A DNA stretch of 9,823 nt from Oscillospiraceae bacterium. GTDB lineage: Bacteria > Bacillota > Clostridia > Oscillospirales > Ruminococcaceae. The notes below the pieces were generated by a model. It was not told the origin of the DNA. It saw only the letters and a program-made list of their open reading frames with translations, and did not search any database. Position 1 is the stretch's first letter. Each line of letters opens with the position of its first letter. Where the stretch lies: assembly GCA_900768105.1 (NCBI GenBank), contig CAAGBQ010000056.1, positions 1 through 9,823 on the forward strand. Reading direction: 5' to 3'. Both the position numbers and the translations under genes were made by a program. This document shows, piece after piece, positions 1 to 6,466 of the stretch.

Positions 1-6
1 ATACTG

Positions 7-13
7 CTCCTTT
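7..13 (-). promoter_or_regulatory. Ribosome binding site of a gene starting at or beyond the left edge
   Basis: On the minus strand AAAGGAG is followed by CAGTAT, where the window ends. If the next base is G, an ATG starts at position 2, four bases after the site. The gene is therefore outside the window and its product cannot be named. It sits downstream of the cobalamin riboswitch, so a B12 transporter, a B12 biosynthesis gene or a B12-independent isoenzyme is expected from family knowledge. The exact start codon is inference. Confidence 0.55.
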
Positions 14-27
14 GGGAAAGCCAAAAG
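9..27 (-). promoter_or_regulatory. Hairpin sequestering the ribosome binding site
   Basis: On the minus strand CTTTTGG (21-27) can pair over seven bases, including one G-U, with CCAAAGG (9-15) around a five-base loop. The right arm contains most of the AAAGGAG ribosome binding site. A CTCC just upstream of the left arm could alternatively pair with GGAG. No U-tract follows, so this looks like the expression platform of a translation-controlling riboswitch rather than a terminator. The pairing is seen; the regulatory role is inferred from its position right after the B12 aptamer. Confidence 0.5.
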
Positions 28-35
28 CGGAGATT

Positions 36-228
36 GGAACCGAATATCCTGACTTTGTGCTCTGTGGCGTATTGCCGCATGGGTTGCTTTCGCCTTCCCC
101 GCTTTTTTTGCGAGTGGCTGCGCCTTTGCGCCGAAAGCTTCCTTTCCCACATTTACAGTGCCGTTTCTGCGTCGGGGATTTTCACCCCATTCCTCTGTTC
201 CCGCGCAAAGTGCGCAGGCCGTGTTCCG
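36..228 (-). ncRNA. Cobalamin (B12) riboswitch aptamer
   Basis: Read on the minus strand, this leader carries the conserved blocks of the adenosylcobalamin/B12 riboswitch family in the right order. They are the GGGGTGAAAATCCCC hairpin (174-188), the GGCACTGTAAAT block (151-162), the B12 box with GCCACT and GGGGAAGGC (about 91-118), and a distal AGTCAGGATA block (about 45-54). GGAAC (223-227) can pair with GTTCC (36-40) to close the element as the P1 stem. A promoter lies upstream at 258-286 and a hairpin over the ribosome binding site lies downstream, which is the expected arrangement for a B12-repressed gene. The exact ends are approximate; membership of the class is well supported by the motifs, though no covariance model was run. 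Confidence 0.88.
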
Positions 229-257
229 AAAATATGCCTATATTTACTTGTAAGCTT

Positions 258-286
258 ATTATGAACCTTTTATCGGATTTTGTCAA
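258..286 (-). promoter_or_regulatory. SigA-type promoter of the riboswitch transcript
   Basis: On the minus strand a perfect TTGACA (281-286) and CATAAT (258-263) are separated by 17 bases. Transcription would start near 251, about 20 bases before the aptamer. The stretch 287-359 between this promoter and the tRNA terminator shows nothing else recognisable. Confidence 0.75.
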
Positions 287-359
287 TAGTTTCACGCAAA
301 GATGGCAAAAACGGAAGCTGTGATGCTTTTTGCCGGTGCTCAAAACTATGCTTTTGCAT

Positions 360-393
360 AAAAAAGACCCGAAGCAATGCTTCGGGTCTTTTT
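360..393 (-). terminator. Intrinsic terminator of tRNA-Lys
   Basis: A perfect 10-bp stem (366-375 with 379-388) with a three-base loop is flanked by six A on its left and six T on its right, so it gives a hairpin plus U-tract on either strand. In the minus direction it begins directly after the encoded CCA of the tRNA. The mature tRNA end and the terminator stem are thus separated only by a run of A. It should also separate the tRNA from the riboswitch leader promoter downstream. Confidence 0.9.
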
Positions 394-469
394 TGGTGAG
401 CCATCGGGGATTCGAACCCCGGGCACCTTGATTAAAAGTCAAGTGCTCTGCCAACTGAGCTAATGGCTC
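394..469 (-). tRNA. trnK: tRNA-Lys, anticodon UUU, with encoded CCA
   Basis: On the minus strand the 76 bases fold as a standard cloverleaf. The acceptor stem pairs GAGCCAT with ATGGCTC, the D arm pairs GCTC with GAGC, and the anticodon stem pairs CTTGA with TCAAG around loop CTTTTAA, with anticodon TTT at 434-436. The T arm is CGGGG-TTCGAAT-CCCCG. Discriminator A is followed by an encoded CCA (394-396). It has its own promoter (497-525) and terminator (360-393), so it is a single-gene transcript. Confidence 0.97.
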
Positions 470-496
470 ATATCCGCATCAGTGGACAACGCTAAT

Positions 497-525
497 AATA
501 TACACTATTTTGCGGTGCTTGTCAA
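497..525 (-). promoter_or_regulatory. SigA-type promoter of tRNA-Lys
   Basis: On the minus strand TTGACA (520-525) and TATATT (497-502) are separated by exactly 17 bases. Transcription would start near 490, about 20 bases upstream of the mature tRNA 5' end at 469. This makes the tRNA independent of read-through from the copper ATPase gene. Confidence 0.8.
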
Positions 526-548
526 GGGCTTTTACCAAAATATTTTGC

Positions 549-603
549 ATTTTCTGCGCGAAATACGCGCAGAAAATGTGGCGGGGCAAAGCTCCGCCAC
601 ATT
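549..603 (-). terminator. Two overlapping hairpins after the copper ATPase gene
   Basis: Two strong inverted repeats sit back to back, 14 bases after the copA stop codon. The proximal one pairs 591-603 with 575-587 (13 positions, one imperfect, AAA/TTT loop). The distal one pairs 566-577 with 549-560 (12 perfect bp, five-base loop). They share bases 575-577, so they cannot both form fully. On the minus strand the proximal stem runs into TTTTC and the distal stem into GCAAAATATTTT. Both are weaker U-tracts than a textbook terminator, but the position fits transcription termination or 3'-end protection of copA mRNA. Confidence 0.65.
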
Positions 604-616
604 CGTAAAAGGTGCT

Positions 617-820
617 TTATTTAACTACCGTATACCCCGCCTTTGTAATGGCGTCTTCAAGCTGCTCCAATGTTGCCGGAGCTTCATATTCAACAAAAGC
701 AGCGCCCTTCGCAAGGTCGGCTTTTGCCATAGAAACACCCGCAACGCCGCGCAGCGCCTCCTCCACATGGGCAACACAATGCCCACACATCATTCCGTCA
801 ACTTTAATTTCCGCTTTCAT
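617..820 (-). CDS. Possible separately translated CopZ-like copper chaperone (internal start in copA)
   Basis: The last 67 codons of copA, from Met776, form a complete HMA domain of the size of free CopZ chaperones (about 68-70 residues), with GMMCGHC as the metal site and a terminal lysine. The ATG at 818-820 is preceded by AAAAGGAG with a six-base spacer, an almost ideal ribosome binding site that falls in the linker codons for Glu-Lys-Glu-Asn-Ile. The frame is the same as copA, so a free chaperone could arise by internal initiation from the same mRNA. The ribosome binding site and frame are seen; separate translation is inference. The alternative is a plain fused domain whose Lys-Glu-rich linker mimics a ribosome binding site by chance. 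Confidence 0.45.
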   Translation of the reverse strand: MKAEIKVDGMMCGHCVAHVEEALRGVAGVSMAKADLAKGAAFVEYEAPATLEQLEDAITKAGYTVVK

Positions 821-3145
821 AATGTTCTCCTTTTCTTCTTTCGGTTCGGCTTCCTGCGGCGGCTCTTCCGCGGCAGGCTTTTCCAAGTTAAGGTCAAGTC
901 GTTTAAGGCGCAGCGCATTCATCACAACGGAAACGGAGGAAAGACTCATCGCCGCCGCCGCAAACATCGGGCTTATCTGCCAATGCAGCAGGTTATAAAA
1001 AACGCCCGCCGCCAACGGAATTCCAAGGCAGTTATAGAAAAACGCCCAGAACAGGTTTTCCTTGATGTTCTTAATCACCGCGCGGGAAAGCAAAATTGCC
1101 TTTGCCGCGCCCATTGGGTCGCTTTGAACAAGCACAACATCCGCGCAATCCATGGCAACATCCGTTCCGCCGCCGATTGCAATGCCGACATCCGCACGCG
1201 CAAGGGCGGGCGCATCGTTTATTCCGTCGCCGACCATTGCAACATGGCGGCCCGCGGCGGAAAGCTCGGATATTTTGCGTTCCTTGTCTTCCGGAAGCAC
1301 TTCGGCGATGGCTTGGCTTATGCCAAGCTCCTTGCAAACCGCGTTTGCCGCCGCTTTTGTATCGCCGGTGAGCATAACCGTTTCCACATTCATCTTTTTA
1401 AGAGCTTCCACCGCGTGCTTCGAGCTTTTGCGCACCCTGTCCGCGGCGGCAAGCACGCCGATGAGCACGCCTTCGCGCACTACATAAAGCGGCGTCATGC
1501 CGCGTTCCGCGGCTTCGTGCTCAAATTCCGCAAAGGGCGAAACATCGCAGCCGAGAGAATCCATAATCCGGCGACTTCCCACATAGTATTTTGCTCCGTT
1601 TATCTCACCGAACACGCCCTTTCCCGCGGCAGAACCGAAGTTTTCCACATTGAGCACCGGTGCGTTCTTTTCCTCCGCCTTTTTGAGCACCGCCGCTGCA
1701 AGCGGGTGCTCGCTTTTGCTTTCTATGCTCGCCGCTATGGAAAGCAGCTCCTGTTCGGTTACACTTCCCGCGGTTGCAATGCCCTTTATCTCCGGCACCC
1801 CTTCGGTAAGCGTTCCCGTTTTATCAAATACCACCGTATCAATGGTACCGGCATATTCAAGGTATTCCGCGGATTTTATCAAAATTCCGTTTTCCGCACC
1901 CTTTCCCGTACCTACCATAATTGCAACAGGCGTTGCAAGGCCAAGCGCGCACGGGCAGGAAATTACAAGCACGGAAATTGCGCTTGTAAGCGCAAAGGAA
2001 AACTCCGCGCCGGTAGCCATCCAAACAATAAAGGTAACTATTGCAATTCCTATAACCGTTGGCACAAAGATTCCCGAAACCTTGTCCGCAAAGCGCGCAA
2101 TGGGCGCTTTCGAGGAGGAAGCATCCTCCACAAGGCGGATTATCTTTGCAAAGGATGTGTCGCTGCCGACCTTTTCTGCGGTAAATTTAATAAACCCGCT
2201 TTTGTTTATGGTTGCGGAATAGACCTTATCGCCCTCCGCCTTTTCCGCAGGCATACTCTCGCCCGTAAGTGCGGATTCATCAATGGCGGAGGTTCCTTCA
2301 ATTATAACTCCGTCCACAGGAATTTTCTGCCCGGGACGAACCAGCACAACATCTCCGACGGCAACCTCCTCCGCCGGAACGGTCTTTTCTTCTCCGCCGC
2401 GAATCACGGTTGCAGTATCCGGCGTCATATCAATCAGCTTTGAAAGCGCATCGGAGGTGCGGGATTTTGACCTTGCCTCAAGATATTTGCCGACATCAAT
2501 AAGAGTGACAATCATGCCCGCTCCCTCAAAATAAAGCCCCATAACAAGCTCGTGCGCCATATGGAATTCACCCGCAAAAACCGCTTCGGCAATCTTTATT
2601 GTTACATAAACTCCATAGATATACGAAGCGCCCGCGCCCACCGCAATAAGCGAATCCATATTCGGAGAAAGCCGCACAAGATTTTTTACACCGCTTATAA
2701 AGTATTTTCTGTTGATTACAAGGATTATGCCTGAAAGCACAAGCTGGCAAAGCGCCATATTGAATGCGCCTTCACCGCCGCTTACAAATTCGGGCAGCGG
2801 AAGCCCCACCATATGCCCCATTGTAAGCCACATAAGCGGCGCAAGTATAATAAGTGATGCTATAAGCCTTTTTTTAAGCGCCGCAGCCGCCTTCTCTGCG
2901 GCAGAGGTAACCGCGGTTTTATCCGGAATCGCCGCCATAGGTTCTGCGCCATAGCCCGCATTTGTTACCGCGGCGATGATGTCGTTTTTCGAGCAAACCT
3001 TTTCATCATATTTTACGGTCATGGAGTTGGTAAGCAGATTAACCTCCGCTTTATCAACTCCCGCTGTTCCGGAAACCGCGCGCTCCACTCTTGCGCTGCA
3101 AGCGGCACAGCTCATTCCGGTAACCGCAAATTTTTCTTCTGTCAT
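617..3145 (-). CDS. copA: Copper-exporting P1B-type ATPase with N- and C-terminal metal-binding domains
   Basis: This 842-residue membrane pump uses ATP to move monovalent copper out of the cytoplasm. An N-terminal HMA domain carries GMSCAAC (Cys13, Cys16). The P-type core shows TGES (294-297, actuator), the membrane CPC motif (397-399), DKTGT with the phosphorylated Asp441, SEHP (478-481) and GDGINDAP (639-646). Tyr704-Asn705 and the MSLSS segment at 733-737 match the copper-specific P1B-1 signatures of the last two membrane helices. A Pro/Glu-rich linker (about 757-774) then leads to a second HMA domain with GMMCGHC (Cys787, Cys790). One N-terminal HMA is common; the added C-terminal one resembles the chaperone CopZ and has its own ribosome binding site inside the gene. 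The chosen start has AAGGAGG seven bases upstream and a strong promoter. Silver transport is possible too. No copper regulator gene is visible in the window. Confidence 0.95.
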   Translation of the reverse strand: MTEEKFAVTGMSCAACSARVERAVSGTAGVDKAEVNLLTNSMTVKYDEKVCSKNDIIAAVTNAGYGAEPMAAIPDKTAVTSAAEKAAAALKKRLIASLIILAPLMWLTMGHMVGLPLPEFVSGGEGAFNMALCQLVLSGIILVINRKYFISGVKNLVRLSPNMDSLIAVGAGASYIYGVYVTIKIAEAVFAGEFHMAHELVMGLYFEGAGMIVTLIDVGKYLEARSKSRTSDALSKLIDMTPDTATVIRGGEEKTVPAEEVAVGDVVLVRPGQKIPVDGVIIEGTSAIDESALTGESMPAEKAEGDKVYSATINKSGFIKFTAEKVGSDTSFAKIIRLVEDASSSKAPIARFADKVSGIFVPTVIGIAIVTFIVWMATGAEFSFALTSAISVLVISCPCALGLATPVAIMVGTGKGAENGILIKSAEYLEYAGTIDTVVFDKTGTLTEGVPEIKGIATAGSVTEQELLSIAASIESKSEHPLAAAVLKKAEEKNAPVLNVENFGSAAGKGVFGEINGAKYYVGSRRIMDSLGCDVSPFAEFEHEAAERGMTPLYVVREGVLIGVLAAADRVRKSSKHAVEALKKMNVETVMLTGDTKAAANAVCKELGISQAIAEVLPEDKERKISELSAAGRHVAMVGDGINDAPALARADVGIAIGGGTDVAMDCADVVLVQSDPMGAAKAILLSRAVIKNIKENLFWAFFYNCLGIPLAAGVFYNLLHWQISPMFAAAAMSLSSVSVVMNALRLKRLDLNLEKPAAEEPPQEAEPKEEKENIMKAEIKVDGMMCGHCVAHVEEALRGVAGVSMAKADLAKGAAFVEYEAPATLEQLEDAITKAGYTVVK
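827..834 (-). promoter_or_regulatory. Internal ribosome binding site in the copA linker
   Basis: On the minus strand AAAAGGAG ends six bases before the in-frame ATG at 818-820. It is as strong as the gene-start sites elsewhere in this window, for example AAGGAGG before copA itself. It is the deciding evidence for the possible internal CopZ-like product. Confidence 0.5.
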
Positions 3146-3170
3146 TTTTTCGCCTCCTTAATACATAAAT

Positions 3171-3198
3171 ATTATAACCCAAATCACCCTTATGTCAA
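3171..3198 (-). promoter_or_regulatory. SigA-type promoter of copA
   Basis: On the minus strand a perfect TTGACA (3193-3198) and a perfect TATAAT (3171-3176) are separated by 16 bases. Transcription would start near 3164, giving a leader of about 20 bases that is almost wholly the AAGGAGG site (3153-3159). Such a strong promoter for a copper exporter is normally held down by a repressor (CsoR or CopY families), but I could not recognise either operator. An imperfect CCTA...TAGG repeat (3201-3217) lies just upstream and overlaps the feoB ribosome binding site. Confidence 0.8.
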
Positions 3199-3226
3199 TC
3201 CCTATTAAACAGGTAGGATATAAAAA

Positions 3227-4963
3227 ATGAAAAAAATAATTGCCCTTGTGGGCACACCGAATTGCGGAAAAACAACTCTGTTCAACCTTATAACCAAAAG
3301 CCGTGGCGCCGTGGGCAACCGTCCCGGTGTCACCGTAGAGAAAAAATACGGTGCTCTGCGCCAAAATCCGAATTTTGCCGTTGTCGATCTTCCGGGTACC
3401 TATTCCCTTTCCTCTCAAAGTCCGGAGGAGCGCACCGCCGGAGAATTTATAGCCTCGAAAGGTGCAGATTGCGTTGCCGTGGTTATAGACGGTGCTCATC
3501 CGGAGCACGGCATATTCCTGCTGCTTGAAATTTTGAGCACCGGCATACCGACAGTTGCCGCAATAAACTTTGCCGACGAAATAAAACGCCGCGGCGGCTT
3601 TGCGGATGCCGCCGCGCTTTCCTCTGCGCTTAAAATCCCTTGTTTTCTTATAAGCGCACGGCAAAATACCGGCGTTTCTTCCCTTATTTCCGCGGCAACG
3701 GCATCGGCGTGCTCCGCAGCGCCGCAAAAAAGCCTTCCACGCTCCGATTTTGAATGTCGCCGCCTTGCAAAGGAGCTTTGCACTCGCTGCTTTTCACTCG
3801 GCAGCGAAAGCAAAATTGCCGAGAGCCTCGACCGTTTTTTCAGTGAAAGCCGCTTTTCCTTTTTTGCCTGCGCTGCCGCTGTGCTCACGGTGCTCATTTT
3901 GGCCTTCGGTTTTCCGGTGTGCGTGCTCACAGATTTAATAGACGAATTTTTCTCCTCCTGTTCCGCGCATCTGTTTGCATTTTTGTGCGGCAGCGGCTTT
4001 TCGGAAGCTGCCGCGGGAGTTCTTGCGGAGGGCGCGCTTGCCTCCTTCGGCAAAGTAATAAGCTTTTTACCGCAGCTTGCCCTTTTATTTTTCTTTATTT
4101 CTCTTTTGGAAGAAAGCGGATATCTTGCCCGCGCCGCCTTTGTTACGGATAAAGCTCTGCGGCGCTTTGGCCTTGGCGGGTTCGCCGTAATTCCGCTTTT
4201 ACTCGGTCTTGGCTGTACTGTTCCGGCGGCACTTGCCACAAAGGCGGCACAGGCGCAGGACCGCCGCCGCCTAATCTCCGTGCTTCCATTTGTTCCTTGC
4301 AGTGCAAAGCTTCCGGTTTACGCATTTTTTGCGGCGGCACTCTTTCGGCGTGCGCCATGGCTTTTTATTACCGCGGTTTATCTTACCGGCATATCCGTGG
4401 GCGCAGCGTTCTGCTTTATCACAAGGAAAAATGCAAGTCAGGGCTTTTTGTTGGAACTTCCTCCGCTGCGCTTTCCTTCAATAAAAAGTGTGCTTATCGA
4501 AACCGCCCTGCGCTGCCGTGCTTTTGCGGGAAAGGCCGCCTCCGTAATTGTTTCTGCCGGAATTTTTATTTGGCTGCTTTCTCACCTGGATTCAAGCTTT
4601 CTTCCGGTTACAAATCCTTGCGAAAGTGTGCTGTATATGCTCGGCTCCGCAATAGAGCCGCTTTTTGCGCCGATTGGCATCGGCATAGAAGCAATAATTG
4701 CCCTTGCCTGCGGTGTTTTTGCAAAGGAAGCCTGCCTTTCCGTGCTTTTGCAGCTTGGCGGAAAGTTTACAACGCTTTCCGCCCTATCATTTGTAATATT
4801 CTTTACATTTTATACTCCATGTATTGCCGCACTTATAGCAATATGGCGGCAAAGCGGCACAAAAACGGCGGTTCGGATTTTTCTTTTCCAAACCGCCCTT
4901 GCCTATGCTCTTTCCTTTGCATTTTATCAAACCGCATCCGCCGCTTGCGCGCTTATCCGTTAA
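3227..4963 (+). CDS. feoB: Compact FeoB-type ferrous iron transporter
   Basis: This 578-residue protein is a GTP-dependent inner-membrane Fe(II) importer by family. The N-terminal G domain shows all motifs: GTPNCGKT (9-16), the G2 threonine in RPGVTV (32-37), DLPG (54-57), NFAD (114-117) and SAR (143-145). A shortened linker domain follows, and membrane segments begin near residue 210. The gate regions carry the conserved cysteines in LGCTVPA and FVPCSAKLPVY, then an LELPPLRFPS stretch and AKEACLS near the C-terminus. Typical FeoB proteins have 650-800 residues, so this one is compact, mostly through a shorter helical domain, yet the order of motifs is intact. No feoA or feoC is adjacent. The start is set by a modest AGGA site eight bases upstream. 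It is divergent from copA, with an 81-base gap. I saw no clear promoter on this strand. Confidence 0.9.
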   Translation: MKKIIALVGTPNCGKTTLFNLITKSRGAVGNRPGVTVEKKYGALRQNPNFAVVDLPGTYSLSSQSPEERTAGEFIASKGADCVAVVIDGAHPEHGIFLLLEILSTGIPTVAAINFADEIKRRGGFADAAALSSALKIPCFLISARQNTGVSSLISAATASACSAAPQKSLPRSDFECRRLAKELCTRCFSLGSESKIAESLDRFFSESRFSFFACAAAVLTVLILAFGFPVCVLTDLIDEFFSSCSAHLFAFLCGSGFSEAAAGVLAEGALASFGKVISFLPQLALLFFFISLLEESGYLARAAFVTDKALRRFGLGGFAVIPLLLGLGCTVPAALATKAAQAQDRRRLISVLPFVPCSAKLPVYAFFAAALFRRAPWLFITAVYLTGISVGAAFCFITRKNASQGFLLELPPLRFPSIKSVLIETALRCRAFAGKAASVIVSAGIFIWLLSHLDSSFLPVTNPCESVLYMLGSAIEPLFAPIGIGIEAIIALACGVFAKEACLSVLLQLGGKFTTLSALSFVIFFTFYTPCIAALIAIWRQSGTKTAVRIFLFQTALAYALSFAFYQTASAACALIR

Positions 4964-5636
4964 GCTCATGCCGAAGTATACCCAAAATTTTTTTCTCCCT
5001 GCGGGAAACCTGCACCTGCGTCATACCAAGGGCTGCCGCAGTTTGCGTTTGCGTTTTGTTTTCGTAATACCGAAGCCGGACAATGGCTCTGTCGCGTTCC
5101 TCCAATGACGAAACTGCCTGCACCACAGAAAGCCGCTCCGCAATCTGCTCCTCCGGAGAATCCACCGGAATATCCGATTGACCGCCGCCGTTATCCTCAT
5201 CCACAGTAAGCGAAACCACCGGCGCGGCGGCACAAACCGCTTCCGTAACCTCCTCTTCGCTTACGCAAAGGCGCTGTGCAAGCTCCTTTATCGTAGGCTC
5301 GCGCCCTTCTTTAAGCGAAAATCTTTCTCTTTCCCTTGCGGCCCTCATCGAAAGCTCCTTCAGTGTGCGGCTTACCTTAACGGTGCCGCCGTCGCGGAAA
5401 AGCCTGCGTATTTCTCCTAAAATCACCGGTACCGCATAGGTGGAAAACCGCACACCACGGTCGCGGTCAAACGCGTCAAATGCCTTTACAAGACCCATAC
5501 ACCCCGCCTGAAAAAGATCCTCATACTCAATTCCCTTTCCGGTAAAGCGGTGCGCGCAGGTATGCACAAGCCCCATATTCTCCGTAATAAGTATATCTCT
5601 GTCCGCCCGGCTGTCAGTAATTGAAGTTACCGACAT
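4953..5636 (-). CDS. sigF: Sporulation sigma factor SigF (forespore-specific)
   Basis: This 227-residue RNA polymerase sigma factor of the SigB/SigF/SigG group directs the first forespore-specific transcription. Region 2 is clear (about 38-82, from YEDLFQAGCMGLVKAFDAFD through GVRFSTYAVPVILGEIRRLF). Region 3 covers about 85-140, and region 4 ends in a helix-turn-helix (about 194-220, with TAAALGMTQVQVSRREKK). It is the last gene of spoIIA. I chose the ATG at 5634-5636 because AAAGGA lies seven bases upstream and the spoIIAB stop is only one base away (TGA-T-ATG), so translation is probably coupled. An upstream in-frame start would overlap spoIIAB by about 30 bases and lacks support. Its last 11 bases overlap the end of the convergent feoB, and no terminator separates them. 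Bacillus SigF is somewhat longer, at about 255 residues. Confidence 0.95.
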   Translation of the reverse strand: MSVTSITDSRADRDILITENMGLVHTCAHRFTGKGIEYEDLFQAGCMGLVKAFDAFDRDRGVRFSTYAVPVILGEIRRLFRDGGTVKVSRTLKELSMRAARERERFSLKEGREPTIKELAQRLCVSEEEVTEAVCAAAPVVSLTVDEDNGGGQSDIPVDSPEEQIAERLSVVQAVSSLEERDRAIVRLRYYENKTQTQTAAALGMTQVQVSRREKKILGILRHELNG

Positions 5637-5637
5637 A

Positions 5638-6075
5638 TCATTTTCCTTTCGACACGATGATTTTTTCAAGGGTAACGCTTGTTCCGCTGCCCGGCTTTGA
5701 CCGCACGCGGAGCTTGTCCATAAACGAACCCATTATAGAAAAGCCAAGCCCCGCTCTCTCGCCCGTTTCGCAGGTGGTAAAAAGCGGTTCCATGGCCTTT
5801 TTTACATCCGCAATGCCGCAGCCGCGGTCCCTTATGTTTATCGAAACCCGCGCGCCCTCAAAAATTTTTGCGTGTATGTAAACCGTGCCTATTTTATCTC
5901 GGTATCCGTGGACTATGCAGTTTGTAACCGCTTCCGAAACGGCGGTTTTTATGTCGGAAAGCTCCTCCATATTCGGGTCGAGCACCGCCACAAATGCGGC
6001 GACGGCGCTTCGCGCAAATCCCTCGTTGCAGGAACGCCCCTCAAAGGAAAGCTTCATTTCATTTATCGGCTTCAT
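5638..6075 (-). CDS. spoIIAB: Anti-sigma F factor and serine kinase SpoIIAB
   Basis: This 145-residue protein of the GHKL/HATPase family binds SigF to keep it inactive, and phosphorylates SpoIIAA to release itself from that antagonist. The N-box EAVTN (48-52), the G1 box DRGCGI (83-88) and the G2 region ERAGLGFS (106-113) are all visible. The N-terminal stretch NEGFARSAVAAF with Arg22 matches the region that contacts SigF and SpoIIAA in Bacillus. The start codon overlaps the spoIIAA stop as ATGA (6072-6075), and an AAGGAGG site lies within the last spoIIAA codons, so the two are translationally coupled. Length is typical (Bacillus has 146). No defect is seen. Confidence 0.96.
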   Translation of the reverse strand: MKPINEMKLSFEGRSCNEGFARSAVAAFVAVLDPNMEELSDIKTAVSEAVTNCIVHGYRDKIGTVYIHAKIFEGARVSINIRDRGCGIADVKKAMEPLFTTCETGERAGLGFSIMGSFMDKLRVRSKPGSGTSVTLEKIIVSKGK

Positions 6076-6401
6076 ACAAGACTGCCCTCCTTTTTGTCCT
6101 CCATAGAAATAAGCTTTTCTATTCCGGACATTTTCATAACCTTTTTAATTGCTTTCGGCGCATTTTCAATAACAACCCTGCCGGAAATATCCCGCATAAG
6201 CTTCCAGCGCCCCATAACAAGCCCTATTCCGGAGCTGTCCATAAATGTAACCCCTCCAAAATCAAGCACAAGCACCTCCGGATAGGCGTGCTCCACCGCT
6301 CCGTCAATTTTGCTTCGCAGCTCTGCGGCGCTGTGGTGGTCAATCTCTCCGGAAAGATAAGCGGTAACGCTGCTTTCGTCAATATCTATATCCACAGGCA
6401 T
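6072..6401 (-). CDS. spoIIAA: Anti-anti-sigma factor SpoIIAA
   Basis: This 109-residue STAS-domain protein, when unphosphorylated, binds SpoIIAB and frees SigF. The STAS signature VTFMDSSGIGLVMGR (51-65) is present; Ser56 is the counterpart of the serine phosphorylated by SpoIIAB (Ser58 in Bacillus). It is the first gene of the spoIIA operon and overlaps spoIIAB by four bases. I place the start at the ATG at 6399-6401, eight bases after GGAGG (6410-6414). A GTG three codons upstream overlaps that ribosome binding site and is unlikely. The SpoIIE phosphatase that would activate it is not in this window. Confidence 0.95.
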   Translation of the reverse strand: MPVDIDIDESSVTAYLSGEIDHHSAAELRSKIDGAVEHAYPEVLVLDFGGVTFMDSSGIGLVMGRWKLMRDISGRVVIENAPKAIKKVMKMSGIEKLISMEDKKEGSLV

Positions 6402-6426
6402 ATTTTTCACCTCCGTATTTTTGCAT

Positions 6427-6466
6427 AAAAAAATAACCAGCCCTTACTAATAATAAGAGCCGGTTA
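6427..6466 (-). terminator. Intrinsic terminator of the FAD-dehydrogenase gene, inside the spoIIA leader region
   Basis: On the minus strand a 13-bp stem (6454-6466 with 6434-6446, two G-U pairs) with a seven-base loop is followed by seven U (6427-6433). It begins 28 bases after the stop of the upstream gene (6494-6496) and ends only 25 bases before the spoIIAA ATG. It therefore isolates spoIIA from read-through. It also means that the spoIIA promoter must overlap the terminator or lie upstream of it in the neighbouring gene. Confidence 0.85.

Noticed and set aside
12..323. Short plus-strand frames at the left edge
   Set aside because: The stretch is explained by the cobalamin riboswitch and its promoter on the other strand; the translations show no features of a real protein.
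482..2443. Long open reading frame of 653 codons on the plus strand opposite copA
   Set aside because: It is antisense to a gene with unmistakable P-type ATPase motifs. Its translation is rich in Arg, His, Cys and Asn with no domain, and it lacks a ribosome binding site. It is a by-product of the codon bias of copA.
3199..3217. CCTA...TAGG repeat between copA and feoB as a copper operator
   Set aside because: The arms are only four bases, it matches neither the CopY nor the CsoR site as I know them, and part of it is the feoB ribosome binding site.
3158..4239. Minus-strand open frames opposite feoB (3158-3727 and 3496-4239)
   Set aside because: They lie antisense to conserved FeoB motifs, show low-complexity basic or alanine-rich translations, and have no ribosome binding site.
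4297..5067. Plus-strand 256-codon frame spanning the feoB end and sigF
   Set aside because: It overlaps two real genes in other frames, and its translation has the Cys/Arg-rich look of a shadow frame with no recognisable domain.
5637..5669. Upstream in-frame start for sigF
   Set aside because: It would overlap spoIIAB by 32 bases, while the ATG at 5634-5636 has AAAGGA at the right distance and sits next to the spoIIAB stop.
6402..6410. GTG start for spoIIAA three codons upstream
   Set aside because: The GTG overlaps the GGAGG ribosome binding site that serves the ATG at 6399-6401.
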